Assembly (NCBI GenBank): GCA_027924645.1
Contig: BSBN01000252.1
Span: forward strand, 3,224,001-3,288,000
Direction of reading: 5' to 3'
DNA: 64,000 bases
DNA from: Cunninghamia lanceolata
Lineage: Eukaryota; Streptophyta; Pinopsida; Cupressales; Cupressaceae
This document shows, piece by piece, positions 10,371 to 21,827 of the stretch; position 1 is the first letter of the stretch; every line of letters begins with the position of its first letter. A program made the position numbers and the translations under genes. Below the pieces are notes generated by a model that saw only the letters and a list, made by a program, of their open reading frames with translations, had not been told where the DNA came from and made no database searches.

Positions 10371-12719
10371 TTAAGTAGTATGAGTTAGTGAGGTGGATAA
10401 ATGGATTTATAGATTAATTTAACTCCACTTTCCCATATAATTATTCAATTAAATAAATTAAATCCAATTTCCATCTCATTATTAAATTAAAATAAATTGA
10501 ATCCACTACCACCCACTTAAATTTAATGAATAAAATTTAAATAAAGTTATCCTTCCAAAATTCAAATAAATAGGTCGACATCATCCATCCACAATAATTA
10601 AATTAAATTAAAAAAGCCCCCTGCACATGATCCAATGCCTTGAGTGTATCTCCACCAATAATTCATCATTAAATCTCCACCATCCACATCCTCATGCAAG
10701 CACCTATAAATCAAACCATTGATCATTTATCTATCCTCAAGATGCATGCTTACATGATCCTACATACATTATGCACATCCAAGGGATCCACAAGCAAGAT
10801 AAATAAGCAAGATCCACAAGCATCTCCTCATGCATGTAGAAGGATCCTACTCATAGCATGCTCATACTATCTCATAGATCATCAAGAGTATCAAGCATTA
10901 AGCACCCACATCAAGCAGATCATTCCACAAGTAAATGTTATCCAAATCTTGAAGAATCCAAGAGAAACTACATCACTCATATCTATGAGAAAATCCACTA
11001 ATCAAATGAGATCTCTTGCTTAGTAAGTGAAGATAAGAATTTTATTTGATCTTCGTTGTGGTCAATCCAAAGGTATGTTACTTGATTTAGAATAAAGGTT
11101 TAATATGACTTTAGTCTCTTGCATTATCTTCTAGAGCTAACATTGTATGATAGCAATAAGTTGTGCAAAATTATATTGGTTGACTCATAATGGCTAGTGA
11201 AAAAGGTGGGCATCAACAAAAATTAAATTTGAAATATCTGAACTTGGATGGATACATGGATGTTTGATTTGATGCTATGGTAGATGTGTAGAAATACGTG
11301 TAAATGGAGATAGGATAAGGTTGACTAGATGGAAATGCATGAGGGTGAGGAATATTTATGGGGATGGATAAGAATCAAGGAAGGAGCCAAACTTAGCAAA
11401 TAGTGTGCCACTTTTGGTTATGTGATTGTATTAAGCCATTCCATCAAACTTGGCACAAAACTAATGGGAATTAACCTAAGCATGCAAATTTCACAATTAC
11501 ATTTTCCCCCACTTTGAGGTGCATGTGAATTCTAAAATAAGTATGTATTTCAAAATAATGAGCATTCTCAATAATGCATGAAAAATAAATATTCAGATAT
11601 AAAAAGATATGGGTCCTATTTAAAGCAATGGGCCCATCTTGATTCCTTCTCATTGCCATGAACACTCCATAGGAACCTACAAAAAAATATATGCAATGAG
11701 TAGCTTCTATCACACAAGTGGAATAGGCATAGATAAAATGTTTTCTTTAGTTCTTTATGAAAGCTAAAAAAGAAGGAAATAGAGAAGGGTTAGAAATTAT
11801 GCATGTTGGTGTCATATTGCACCTTATTAATAAGTTTACTTAGAATATTAGAAATATTTAAATTCTCACCTAAGTAGCTAATAATGACACGTGTTCACCT
11901 TGACTTGAGGTACACAAGTGCCACCATTGCCTTATCAATCCTTGATTGATGATAGTTAGGCGTCACCTCTGTTTAGTCAAGGCCACCTCTGTTTTAGTCA
12001 TATTAAGTTAAATGATCCAGTAATTATGAGTTAAACTAATAACCTATTGAACATCTCTTTTTTTTTATTCATGCATCTAAAGGCCTTTATATTTGTATGC
12101 AATCATTTGTATCATCTTTTCATATCCTCGATATTAGAATAGACGCTATTAACATTCTACATTATTTGCTTGTTTCCTTCTAGCTCGTGTAACTTGTCTC
12201 CTCCCACCTAGATCTAGGCTCACGTGATTGGATTTTCATTGAATCTTACATCACCTATAAAGGAAAGTGATAAGGTGTTACTCTACCTAGTGTGGCAGAA
12301 ATAATGTGGTATGGCACTTTGACCATGACTATGAAATGTGATACATCTAGTAATGGTAATGAGTCTCTATGTAGTATGATCCACTGCTTGAAATATCAAA
12401 GTAGGAGCATTAGTCAAGCTATATTCCCCCTCTAATTGGTTGCATTTAAAGTATGCAAGGAATTGGAGAAGATGGGAAATGAGACATGAAAAGTAAATGC
12501 AATGAAATAGGTTAAACGTGTGTAAGTACATAAATCATGTAAATTCACATAATAACTATCATAGATAACATTGTGCAACAAACAAGCAAGAAAATAAAAA
12601 ATAATGGGCATGTTATGTGCATAAACTAGAGATAGTCATCAAGGTACAAAGTTTCTTCAAGTACATGGGAAAATCATATAGTGAAGATGGTCCTAAAGGC
12701 ACAATGTAGGTACATGTAA
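10371..12719. other. Unassigned AT-rich DNA
   Basis: No recognisable gene. The stretch near 10690-10730 has a CACCTATAAATC TATA-like box after AT-rich sequence, followed by many short CATGC/CATCC-rich motifs. A 109-codon open frame at 10694-11023 is made of this simple composition and matches nothing recognised. The remainder to 12719 shows no domain or repeat structure that could be assigned. Confidence 0.4.
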
Positions 12720-12990
12720 TATGAGGAAGGCATGATGTCCCTAATGTGGCTCTAGGAACATGATAAGGCACATGAGTACACAATAAGATGGAGAAGGCAT
12801 GATGCTCCCAATGTGATAAGATAGTTCTAGGACCGTGATTAGGCATGTGAGCATAAAAAGGTAAGGGGGAAGACATGGTGCCCCAATGTAAATAAATAGC
12901 TCTAGAAGCATGACAAAAGTTGTATAAGGAGGGCATGGTTCCCCTAATGTGATTTAAGATAGCTCTAAAAGCATGATAAGACATTGAAAG
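12720..12990. repeat. Imperfect tandem repeat, ~60-75-bp unit, four copies
   Basis: Units open with variants of AAGGCATGATG at 12727, 12794, 12869 and 12929, followed by CCC-AATGTG and then AGCTCTAGGA-CATGAT. The spacing is uneven (67, 75 and 60 bp). A long minus-strand open frame over this stretch appears to be a by-product of the repeat. Confidence 0.7.
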
Positions 12991-13335
12991 TATGCTAGAT
13001 GGCACTATGAGATATAAACAATGAGAATAGTCCGTCATAATATCAAACTAGGAATAAGATGATGGCATGATAAGGCTCATAAGCATCAAAATAGCATAAG
13101 CAACATAAACTTGTAATAAAAGTATGGTGCAAGGATCATAAGTGTGGGCCATAAAAACATCAGATGCATAAGCAAATGAATATCATGATAAAGAAAAATC
13201 ATAAAGATATATAAGGTAAAGTAAGAAACAATAGGGAAGTGATCAAATAAGGTGGTAACTATAAGAAAATTAGTAGGCAAGGAAGATACAAAAGAAGCAT
13301 AAGAGAAAACACATCAAGTAATATAAGAAAGATAT
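12991..13335. other. Unassigned AT-rich DNA before a solo LTR
   Basis: No gene is seen. Short repeats such as GCATAAG, CATGATAA and ATCATAA are frequent and may be a further decayed extension of the tandem repeat to the left. Confidence 0.35.
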
Positions 13336-13750
13336 TGTTAGAGTTGGCTATGATTGGAGCCACCCAAGATCTAGGACTTCATGAAAGCACAAGAGAAATC
13401 AAATGAGAGAATAATGCTATTCTATCAATGAATGCAAAATAGATTAAAGATTGTTGTTACAATGTAAATGATATGCCTTGCTTATAAAGACAAGGATGAG
13501 AGACAAGATGTTGTAGTCATGTGACAAGTGTCATCTTCCTATGACATGTGACAACTATAGGATAAGATGCCAACTATCAACAACTAGACACAACTAGAAA
13601 CAACTAGAAACATCTAGTAGACTCACCAAGTCAACTTAACATGTGAATTATTTGTGATGTGTGAATATTATTTAACTAATAAATAGTTAAATAATATGAA
13701 TTATTCCCACAAGGCTAAACTGGATAGCTAATAATCTTGTTCACACCAAC
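13336..13750 (+). mobile_element. Solo LTR, 415 bp, GATAT target duplication
   Basis: The segment opens TGTTAGAGTTGG and closes CACACCAACA, with TG...CA ends and a short TGTT-G inverted match. It is flanked on both sides by GATAT (13331-13335 and 13751-13755). A TATAAAG box lies at about 13493. No internal retrotransposon sequence remains, so this is the product of LTR-LTR recombination. The family is not identified. Orientation is assumed from the TATA box. Confidence 0.8.
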
Positions 13751-13755
13751 AGATA

Positions 13756-15100
13756 TGTCCCCCAAATGGGGAAAGGAAAACATGAAACTTATATAGAGGG
13801 TGAAATGAGCATGTAAACCACAACAAGCCAAGAATAATAAAAAAGGCCAAAGTGTAAGGAAACAACCAAAGTGAATTTACTAGAAATATAGACATATAAA
13901 TATATAGTCTATGCTGATTCTCATGGATCATTGAAAAAATCTAGGGAGATCATTGTCCTCCAAATATCATCATCATCCTAAAATGTGTCATCATACTTTT
14001 CTTCATTGAGTCTTGCATTTTGTTCTTTAGGACTTGCTTTTTTATGATGTGTTTCTTCTTGATAATCTTTAGTACTTTTCACAAGAACAATAGAATTGGG
14101 TGGCTTATTAGGTGTTTTTCTTAACTTATATCTCTTGATGCATATTATTTTATTTCATCTGATTAACCTCATCAAGTGAGAGGTTTGGAGAATTATGTAA
14201 ATTTGCGTGAAGTTCTAAGTAACATACTTCATGATGTGCATTCTATGTCATGTTCCTTTTGCAAAAGTTTTGCCAGAGCAAGATTGAACACAACGAGCTT
14301 CCATGACATAAAATACATGCCATTTTTTAGGTCTAAAGATCATTTCCCATTTCGTTTGCAAATTCAAACAAATCAAAAAGCTTTTCCCTTCAAATTTAAT
14401 ATTTTACAACAATTATGAATTCTCAATCTAAAATTATAGCGTGTATAAATTAAACTTTAATCCATTTGACCTCCAAATTATGCAAAGGAGTGAAACTATA
14501 AAACTAATGAGGTTCACTAAATTCGATCGATCTTTGTATTGTGTTACTAGGCTAGATGACAGACAAAAAAACATAATGTAGGTGGTGGCCATGCTTATAT
14601 TTGCAAGACAATGCCTATTAAATGTAGGTGTGAAATGTCAAATTAGAGGCTTGTGATAAGCAAACATTCATGCTTCAAATAATATGCATAGGTTATGACT
14701 AATGGAATGCAAGTGAACCCATCTACAGTGCATGAACAAGATCTACACATGATCTTCAAATCCATCTGTAGTGCATGAATAAGGGAATGTATGCAAATAG
14801 AGAATACACACCAAAAGTTAAAGCTCGCACATGATCTTCAAATCAATTAAGATTAAGCAAATTACTTCAAAAAACATAAAAAAGACATGGGCTATAGGGA
14901 TACAAGACAATCATCATTCACTTAAAGACATGGCAATTGAACTTCCACTATTCTTCGGCGTACCCATTGCACACCAAGGTGCGATTGCTAATACTACTTA
15001 TTTATCACACTAATAAAGTAGTAATTTATTGAATCTGTTTTCTCTCATCACACTAAAATAAGTAGTAGTTTTATTGAATCTATATTATCTCGGAGTCGGA
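13756..15100. other. Unassigned DNA between a solo LTR and the defensin relic
   Basis: No recognised gene. Small local repeats are present: CCATCT-AGTGCATGAA near 14718 and 14762, and a duplicated segment of about 48 bp with TTATTGAATCT at about 14994-15092 that runs up to the truncated 3' end of the defensin-like frame. An 80-codon open frame at 14176-14418 has no recognisable domain. Confidence 0.4.
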
Positions 15101-15420
15101 GCATTGCTATTCGCAGTTGTAAGTGGAAAAGCATGGCCCCGAAAACGCACTGCTATAACTTCCGCATAAACCTGGGACGTAGTCTTATAATTACCAACAA
15201 ATTACAAATCAGTGAAAAATGAAAATAAAAATGGATCCTTTTATAGTATTTCACAAGTTTTCAACAACAAACAACATATTCTCATTCGTATTAACAAACC
15301 CATCTATTAATGTGGATAAAATAGAAGAGAAGGAGAATAAATATTACCACCATCGAAAGCGAAAACAGAAGTCGCTGCAAGCAATAAAAACAGCAAATAC
15401 ACATATATGCCCTTCACCAT
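15101..15420 (-). pseudogene. Plant defensin (gamma-thionin-like) gene, truncated and stopped
   Basis: Two exons are read on the minus strand. Exon 1 (15420-15348) starts ATG-GTG-AAG and encodes a Lys near the start followed by a hydrophobic run ending in Ala, as in a secretory signal peptide. A GT donor (15347) and a TTATAAG acceptor (15184) bound a 163-bp intron in phase 1. Exon 2 then encodes a Cys, a Ser, a Phe-x-Gly-x-Cys and an Asn-Cys spacing. This agrees with the N-terminal half of plant defensins, secreted antifungal peptides with four disulfides, as does an intron right after the signal peptide. A TAG at 15109-15107 interrupts the C-x3-C motif. Resemblance ends by about 15101, so the second half is missing. 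The splice sites are predictions. Confidence 0.68.
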
Positions 15421-15472
15421 CTTAAAAAATACGTAATGTATTCTGTGTGAAAAGAATTTAGCGATGACACTA

Positions 15473-15478
15473 CTTATA
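15473..15478 (-). promoter_or_regulatory. TATA-like box upstream of the defensin relic
   Basis: The minus strand reads CCTATAAGTAG about 53-58 bp before the start codon of the defensin-like exon 1. This is a normal TATA distance if the leader is short. No transcript evidence is available. Confidence 0.4.
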
Positions 15479-15480
15479 GG

Positions 15481-17149
15481 ACTGATTTTATTTATTTACT
15501 GTTATTAGTTGTCATATATTTTTGCTGCATAATTTTCGACGTCGAATTCAACATAAGTATTTTGGAGTACTTTCATATAATAAAAACAATACAGCGATTT
15601 CTGCATAATTTTGGACTTCAGATTCAAAGATTTTGGAGTATTGGACGCGATTTAGGTTCCATCATCGGCAGCCTTGTATTATGATTTATCGATTTAGGTT
15701 ATTGATAGGTTGCTAACTATGTTTTCTAGGAAACATATTTTTGCCTTCCAAAATTTATTTTTGTGACCACAAGTGAAACATATTATTGTGGAATCACCTA
15801 AAGCAAAAAGAATTGGCGGAGATAATGTTAGTTGTAAAACTCTTCTATCATATTCTCACAATACCAAATTTAGATATTTTGATTGACTACTCCAAAGTTT
15901 TGCAAGGTATAAGTATTTGACTTGCAATAAACTTTTCACTTTTGGAAAAAAAATGTATGCCAAGAATCACAATGCTCTTAATATTAAGCCCAAAAGTCAA
16001 ACTAATTTGGTCTTGCAAGACGTAGCCTCAAATCTTAGTTTACATGATTATGCAACAAGATGAGAATACAGCCAATGTCCAATAGATTTCTTCACAATCT
16101 GGTGTAAACCTTTTTTTCCATAATGGAATAGCTTCAATTTGAATGCAATAAGACTAATTTTCTGTTACAAGATCAATTTGTTATATATCTCTAGACACTA
16201 AGATATATACAAAATATAGTTATTCACACTTAACAATTTTTTGAGTTTTTTTTCCAATAATGAAATAAGTAACTACCTATCTTTTTGTCTCATGTACAAG
16301 CACAAGAATAGAAATAACTATTGTCTCATAATCAAGATTTTATATATTTTGAATTAAAGCAACTAATTTGAACACACATATGACAACACCTTCCTATTGG
16401 TTGAGGAAAAGATCAGTTTCTTGATGCAAACACGATTTGAATAGGAATAACAACTTCAACACAGGATGACATGCAATTCCAAGGACTTAAATAACTAAGT
16501 TGCATTTAAGGCTACCACTTAGATGAACAAACTACAAAAAAATGTGATACAATTATTCAATTTCAATTTAGTCAATAAAATAATGCAAACACAAGAATAA
16601 CATATGGAATGATATTTTAGTAGTTCATAAGTGTAGTGTCAACTATCATTCCTAGTGTCTTGTGCTCAAAGCACTGATTTAAAGCTTACAACATGACCAT
16701 TTTTTGGACTTAGGATAATCATTATCTTATCCCCAAAATCAATGTTTTAGAGCAAAAATGCTTAAAATCTCTTGAAAAGGAGAAAATAAATAAATTTAAA
16801 AGAAAAAAGTAATCTAAAGAAAGATTAAAATAATATAACTAAACCAACCTAAAAATAGGCCTTAGCTCTTTGTCCAAAAATAGGACTTTTGAAATAGTAA
16901 CTACTATAAATAGTCAAGGCCAAAAATAGTAATATTGTGCATGGACACCTTTTGAGATTTTAAAATAGCTATTACTTAGAAACATGGTGAGCCCTCCAGG
17001 AGGAATTCAAAAACTCTAATCACCATTAGACTTCAAACAATCTTGGTGACTTGAATTTGACGTCCTTCATGGAACAAAACAAATTTGGTTCAATTTGAAC
17101 CCTAAGCTTACCAAAGATGAACAATCCGAAAACTCCTTGAACTGTTACC
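15481..17149. other. Unassigned AT-rich DNA
   Basis: No gene, repeat or transposon motif was recognised in this stretch. It ends where homology with the 5' flank of copy D begins. Confidence 0.4.
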
Positions 17150-17898
17150 GCAACCCTTGGAGAAAGATTCAAGGTTGTTCTTGAGTATCACTAAAAACTC
17201 TATGATCAATCCACAAATAATCAACACAAGTTAGAAATCTAAGTGTTTCCTTTGATTTGCCAATGGGAATGAAGGTTGAAAACCTTAAATTTCATTAACA
17301 AATCAACATCATACCATTCAAAACCCTAGGTAGTTGGAAAAACATATAACATAGTTGGGAAAACACACAAACCCTATTCATTGCAAGGAAAACTCAATGC
17401 TAATATATATAGATATATATGGTTCAAAATAAGGGTATGATCAAGTGTGGAATATCACCATCACAAGTAAATGAAGAATTGTAGTTAAAGGTGACTAATA
17501 AGCCCTATTTTGCTACTTACAAAAAAATGGAAACTTGTTGATACATTGTCTATTGTTGCTTGTGCCATTTGATCTATGTTATCTCCCTCTTTAGGCACCC
17601 CTCTTACCCTCTTATGTCATTCAACTTTACCCATATTGTTAAGCATCTCCTTTGCTCACATTTGTCACTAAGATTCCTTCCTTATCAAACCTAAGCACCT
17701 ATTTCACTTGCATTTTTCCACTTAAAGGACTGACTTCTATCCCTAGGCATGATTTTTATCTATCTTGTCACTAAAACTTTGGTATTCATCTTGTAGATGT
17801 GCTTGAAAGCTATTTTTAACACTTAATATTGCTTCAATGACTTAGGCACCTTTACTCTTCAACCTTGTTACTTAAAAAATTGTTAGGCACCTCCTATT
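17150..17898 (+). repeat. Host 5' flank duplicated with the Copia locus (copy B)
   Basis: This non-coding segment matches 56842-57601 upstream of copy D, and its last part matches 22488-22980 upstream of copy C. The final 320 bp carries the ~50-bp degenerate repeat, with TAGGCAC-type motifs near 17594, 17641, 17691, 17743, 17794, 17845 and 17884. It ends with CTATT (17894-17898), the target duplication of the Copia insertion. Confidence 0.9.
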
Positions 17899-18756
17899 TG
17901 TTAGGAAAGGTGGCTCAACCTTGCCCCTAATGTTAAGAATATAAAAATGTAGCTTTCAGACTATGAAATAGAAAAACTCAATTTTTGGGCTATAGAGTTC
18001 ATTTTTGGTCAAAATTAAATATTTTGGGTTGTTTGGCATTGCTTCCAAAGATGTCTGGTATGTAGATCTCTTTGCGCTCTACAATTTAAAAAAATGGCCC
18101 AAACGACCTCCCAGATCAAAAGGCTTCTAAAAGTTGGGCCTCTCGCATTGGAAATATAAAAACATCTAGGACACATAAAAGAGTTGTAAGAGAGAGTTAC
18201 ACTTGTTGAACAACTTATGACACATGTTATAACACATCATAAGGCATCTTTGAATAGGTAATGGAGCCAAAATGGAGCACCATTTTACTCTATGGACTCA
18301 TCTTGGGATTTGGGTGTTGGATTTCTAATTAGGGATTTGGATGCCACATTTTGGGTGGTTTTATCTCATGGTTTCCTAATTACCATTTGATAGTTTCATG
18401 TATTACATCTCCTATTTATTGGACCGTGCTTGAAATGGAGGTTTTGATTGTGAGTTTTGTAGGTTTTGTCATGCTTTTAGAATTCCTCCAAATCTCTAGT
18501 TGGTGATACCCTTGTAAAGGATTAGACTCTACAAGTGTATTGTAACATTTGATTATTAAATAATACATTGAGTTGCTCTGGAGTGAGGTTTTTCTCTCAA
18601 AAAGGGTTTTCCCCATGTAAACCCTCTTGTTATGGTATATTGTTTTATGTTTTATATGTGTTTCTCTTTCTTGTAATTGTAAAGATCATAAATTTGAACA
18701 ATGCTCTCCTCTAAGATTAGTGTAGGAAGCATTTCTACATACCTTGCTTCCTTTCA
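17899..18756 (+). repeat. Copia 5' LTR (copy B)
   Basis: This 858-bp LTR begins TGTTAGGAAAGG and ends CTTCCTTTCA, two bases before the primer site. It carries a segment near 18302-18341 (TTGGATTTCTAATTAGGG) that is also in the 5' LTRs of C and D but missing from all 3' LTRs. Confidence 0.93.
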
Positions 18757-18758
18757 TT

Positions 18759-18771
18759 TGGTATTAGAGCC
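18759..18771 (+). other. Primer-binding site, initiator tRNA-Met type (copy B)
   Basis: The sequence TGGTATTAGAGCC differs by one C-to-T change from the standard Copia primer site TGGTATCAGAGC, which pairs with the 3' end of initiator tRNA-Met. The same change is in copies C and D. Confidence 0.85.
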
Positions 18772-18874
18772 TGATCACCTCAGATTCTAGGTGTTGGGTA
18801 GGGTCTTTTTTGTATTAATCTTTGTTTGAGTAGGAGCTTGCGTAGAAGGAGTTTTGATGTTATTATAGAAAGAG

Positions 18875-19644
18875 ATGAAAAACACATTGAGAATAGAAGT
18901 GGAGAAGTTTTCTAAAATGAATTTTGAGTTGTGGAAGTTCAAGATGGAGAATATTCTCATAAACTGAGATCTATGGGTTGTAATATCTATAACCAAACCT
19001 ACATCAATGAAACAAGAAGATTGGGACTTGATGGATAGAAAGGGGAAGGGTCTTGTTAGACTTCGGCAAATCCAGTGTTGCTGAATGTTCATGAAGAGAC
19101 CACCAATGCAAAGCTTTGGAAGAGGTTGGGAGAGATTTATCAACCTAAATCTTTGGTAAATAAACTCTTCCGTATACCCTTACACTAGAGGATGGTGGAT
19201 CTATAGCCAACCATATGAATTCCTTCAATATAATAGTTACCATCTGAATTCTGTGGGAGTAAAAATGGAGGAGGATAACTATATGACTTTTCTATGCCCT
19301 TTGCTAGATTCATGTGACCACCTTGTTATGGCTATTGGGAGCACTAACACCAAGTTAAAAATGGATGAAGTGGTGGCATCATTACTTTATGAAGAGATGT
19401 AAAGAAAGACTTAAAATTTTTCCAAGGACGCCTTAGTTGTTCATGGTAGGCCAAAAGAGAAAGGAAAGAAGAAGGATAAGAAGCAAGACAAGTCTAGATC
19501 TAAATCCTATGGGAGATCCTTGAATCTCTTGGTAAGTCCAAGGCTAAATGTTGAAACTACAAAAAGCCTAGCCATTCCATAAGAGATTGCAAGGAGGAGA
19601 AAATAAAAAAGAGAGGTTCTGATGATGAGTTTGAGAAATCCTTC
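18875..19644 (+). pseudogene. Copia gag (copy B)
   Basis: Translated pieces give a Copia gag: FSKMNFELWKFKMENIL, then QEDWDLMDRKGKG, then LLYEEM, a Lys-rich stretch KEKGKKKDKKQDKSRSKS and a zinc knuckle relic. In the knuckle (C-x2-C-x4-H-x4-C) the second Cys is Tyr, and a TGA replaces the Trp after the first Cys. Two short deletions relative to copy D near 19060 and 19172 shift the frame. Several other stops make it non-functional. Confidence 0.85.
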
Positions 19645-21118
19645 TAGGATGATGGTGATGCATTTTTCATGACCTTAGCTACACATACATTTGAAGGTGC
19701 ATGGTTGATAGATTCCAATGTCTCTTTCCACGTGACCTCACATTGGGGTTGGTTTACAAAATATGAAGAATATGATGGTGAGAAGGTGTACCTTGGATAT
19801 GATTCTCATTTGAAGATTGTTGGCCATGGAATAGTCCTGATTCAATTCCCTGATAGATGAGTGAATGGATCAATGGTGTATTAAATATCCCTGGTTTGAC
19901 ATGAAGATTACTTTCTGTGAGTAAACTTAATGATGTGGGTGTGCAGATTGTTTTCTCAAGTGGAGAGTGCAAGATAGTGAGGGGCCATGGTGCTTACTAA
20001 GGGTGTTCATATTGGAACTCTATTTTAGCTGGATGCATGCACGATTGAGTGCAATAGTTTTTTAATTCTTATAGTGAAGGATCTATAGAGTCTACACCTT
20101 CACTATTGGAACCAACAACAAAGAGGAGCGTTGCATCCACTTTTGATAATTGTTCTTTTTGGGTACCTAAGGGTGATCATGCTTTGGAGACTAAGCTACT
20201 TGTAGAGAAAACAATGTTATGACACCAGAGGATGGTCACATAGGTGAGAAGGGTCTAAGGACCTTGAAAAATAAAAACCTTGTTGAGGGGTTAAATGATT
20301 GTAACCTTGAATTTGATTTTTGTGAGAATTGGTGTATATGGAAAATAAAACCACATTTAGTTTTACTTTAATTCTCATAAATCTTTTGGGGTATTGGATT
20401 TGGTGCATTTTGATGTTTTTGGTCATGTTTCTTTCATTCAATTTCAAAATCTATATATTATGTTTCTTTCATTAATGATTATAGTAGGACATGACTACAT
20501 TTCCTTAGAAGTAAATATGAAGTCTTCAATTATTTTAAAGAGTTTATGGCTCTTGTAGAGAATTAGACTGGTATGAAGATTAAGATTTTGAGGATTGATA
20601 ATGGTGGTGAGTTTGTTCAACAAATTTTGATAGATTTTATAAGGATATGGGATAAAAAACATAATACAAATTCGTACACCCCTCAACATAATGGAGTTGT
20701 AGAAAGAATGAACAAGACGTTGATGGAGAGGGCTAGGAGTATGCTTAATGGAGCTAGATTGGAACAAACATTTTGGGTAGAAGTGGTTTCCACAACTTGT
20801 TACCTAGTTAATATGTATCTTACATCATCTCTTGTTGAGAAGACACCTATGGAGGTGTGGTTGAGCAAAAAGACCTCATTGAGACATCTTCAAGTCTTTG
20901 GTTACAAGGCATATGTACATGTGCCTAGCGAGAAGAGGTCAAAGTTAGAGAACACGACTGTAAAATGTATCTTCATCAGCTATGGTGTCAGTGTGAAATG
21001 GTACAAGTTTTGGCATCTTTTGGTTGAGAGAGTTTCGTATAGAAGAAGTGTTATCTTTAGAGAAGTCAAGCCTTCTTCCACAATATTGCAACTAGAGAGG
21101 GATGGAAAGAAGATGTAG
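19645..21118 (+). pseudogene. Copia protease, GAG pre-integrase and integrase (copy B)
   Basis: The protease starts with WLIDSNVSFHVTSH, where D-S-G has become D-S-N. The pre-integrase region includes HIGEKGLRTLKNKNLVEGL. Integrase core motifs are recognisable as a degraded NDYS for the first Asp, IDNGGEF for the second and NGVVERMNK for the Glu. The C-terminal part carries FGYKAYVHVPSEKRSKLEN and the FREVKP region. The last 181 codons are open (20573-21118), but stops and frameshifts lie upstream. Confidence 0.9.
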
Positions 21119-21783
21119 TTCAACTAACTCTAAATATTGAGAAGGTTTAACCAAAAACCCACAAAGGACCTTAAGAGGAAGAGAGATTAGATAGTTTAGA
21201 GGGTTCCAAAGAAGAGATCTAAAACCTCCACCTTAATTATTGGGGAGGTCCACTCGGCACAGAAAACAACCAGATAGGTATACTCCTCTTGATTGGAGAT
21301 GTATTTTTGCTTTGATTACTAATTCTTATGAGCCTAGGATAGTGAAGGAGTCTATGGGTATGGATGATGTAGAGTCCTAGAAAGTGGCCATAGATGAGGA
21401 GATGGCTATATTGAGGAAAAATGAAACATGGGACTTAGTATCTTTTCTTGATGGATGAAAACCTATTGGATGCAAATGGGTGTCAATCAGTTTAAATGGT
21501 AATGTTGATAAGTATAAGGCAAGATTGGTTGTGAAGGGATATTCCTAGGTTGAAAGAATTGATTATGGTGAGATTTTCTCTCTAGTTGCTAAGATGGCAT
21601 CCATTTGGTTCTTATTATCTATTGTAACAACTTTTGACCTTGAGGTTGAGTAGATGGATGTGAAGACAACTTTCCTTCATGGTGATTTGGAGCAAAAAAT
21701 TTACATGACACATCTAGAGTACTAAATTGAAAAAGGTAAAGAAAATTTGGTTTGTAAGTTAAAGAAATAATATTATGGTCTTA
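21119..21783 (+). pseudogene. Copia reverse transcriptase, N-terminal part (copy B)
   Basis: It has the same motif order as in copy A. Shared stops are at 21456-21458 (TGA), 21651-21653 (TAG) and 21723-21725 (TAA). An extra TAA replaces the Ser of KKSLYGL, as in copy C. A TAG also replaces Trp before KVAID. Confidence 0.88.
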
Positions 21784-21827
21784 TGTTAGGAAAAGGGTGT
21801 TGTACAACTTGCACAAGAATGAATTAT
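21784..21827 (+). mobile_element. Truncated nested LTR (copy B)
   Basis: These are the first 44 bp of the nested LTR (TGTTAGGAAAAGGGTG...), at the same codon as in A, C and D. Homology stops at 21827, where an unrelated Copia fragment begins. Confidence 0.8.

Larger units (their letters stand above)
17899..21827 (+). mobile_element. Copia element copy B, 3'-truncated
   Basis: It contains a 5' LTR, primer site, gag, protease, integrase and the first part of RT. It then enters the nested LTR at 21784 and breaks off after about 44 bp, at 21827. RT C-terminus, RNase H and the 3' LTR are absent. It shares with copy C deletions in gag and a TAA where copies A and D still encode the Ser of KKSLYGL, so B and C are the closest pair. 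Confidence 0.92.

Noticed and set aside
10694..11023. 109-codon open frame with Met/His/Ile-rich product
   Set aside because: Composition follows the CATCC/CATGC-rich DNA and no domain is recognisable; a TATA-like box just upstream is not enough.
12613..13280. Two minus-strand open frames of 141 and 64 codons
   Set aside because: They run through the tandem repeat and adjoining ATA-rich DNA and show no domain.
15070..15200. Alternative minus-strand frame through the defensin exon ending in a TAA
   Set aside because: It has no Cys pattern and cannot be joined to the signal-peptide exon in phase; the Cys-rich frame joins cleanly through a phase-1 intron.
18416..19143. Minus-strand frames inside copy B, repeated in copy C
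   Set aside because: They are opposite-strand shadows of the LTR and gag; their conservation only reflects the duplication.
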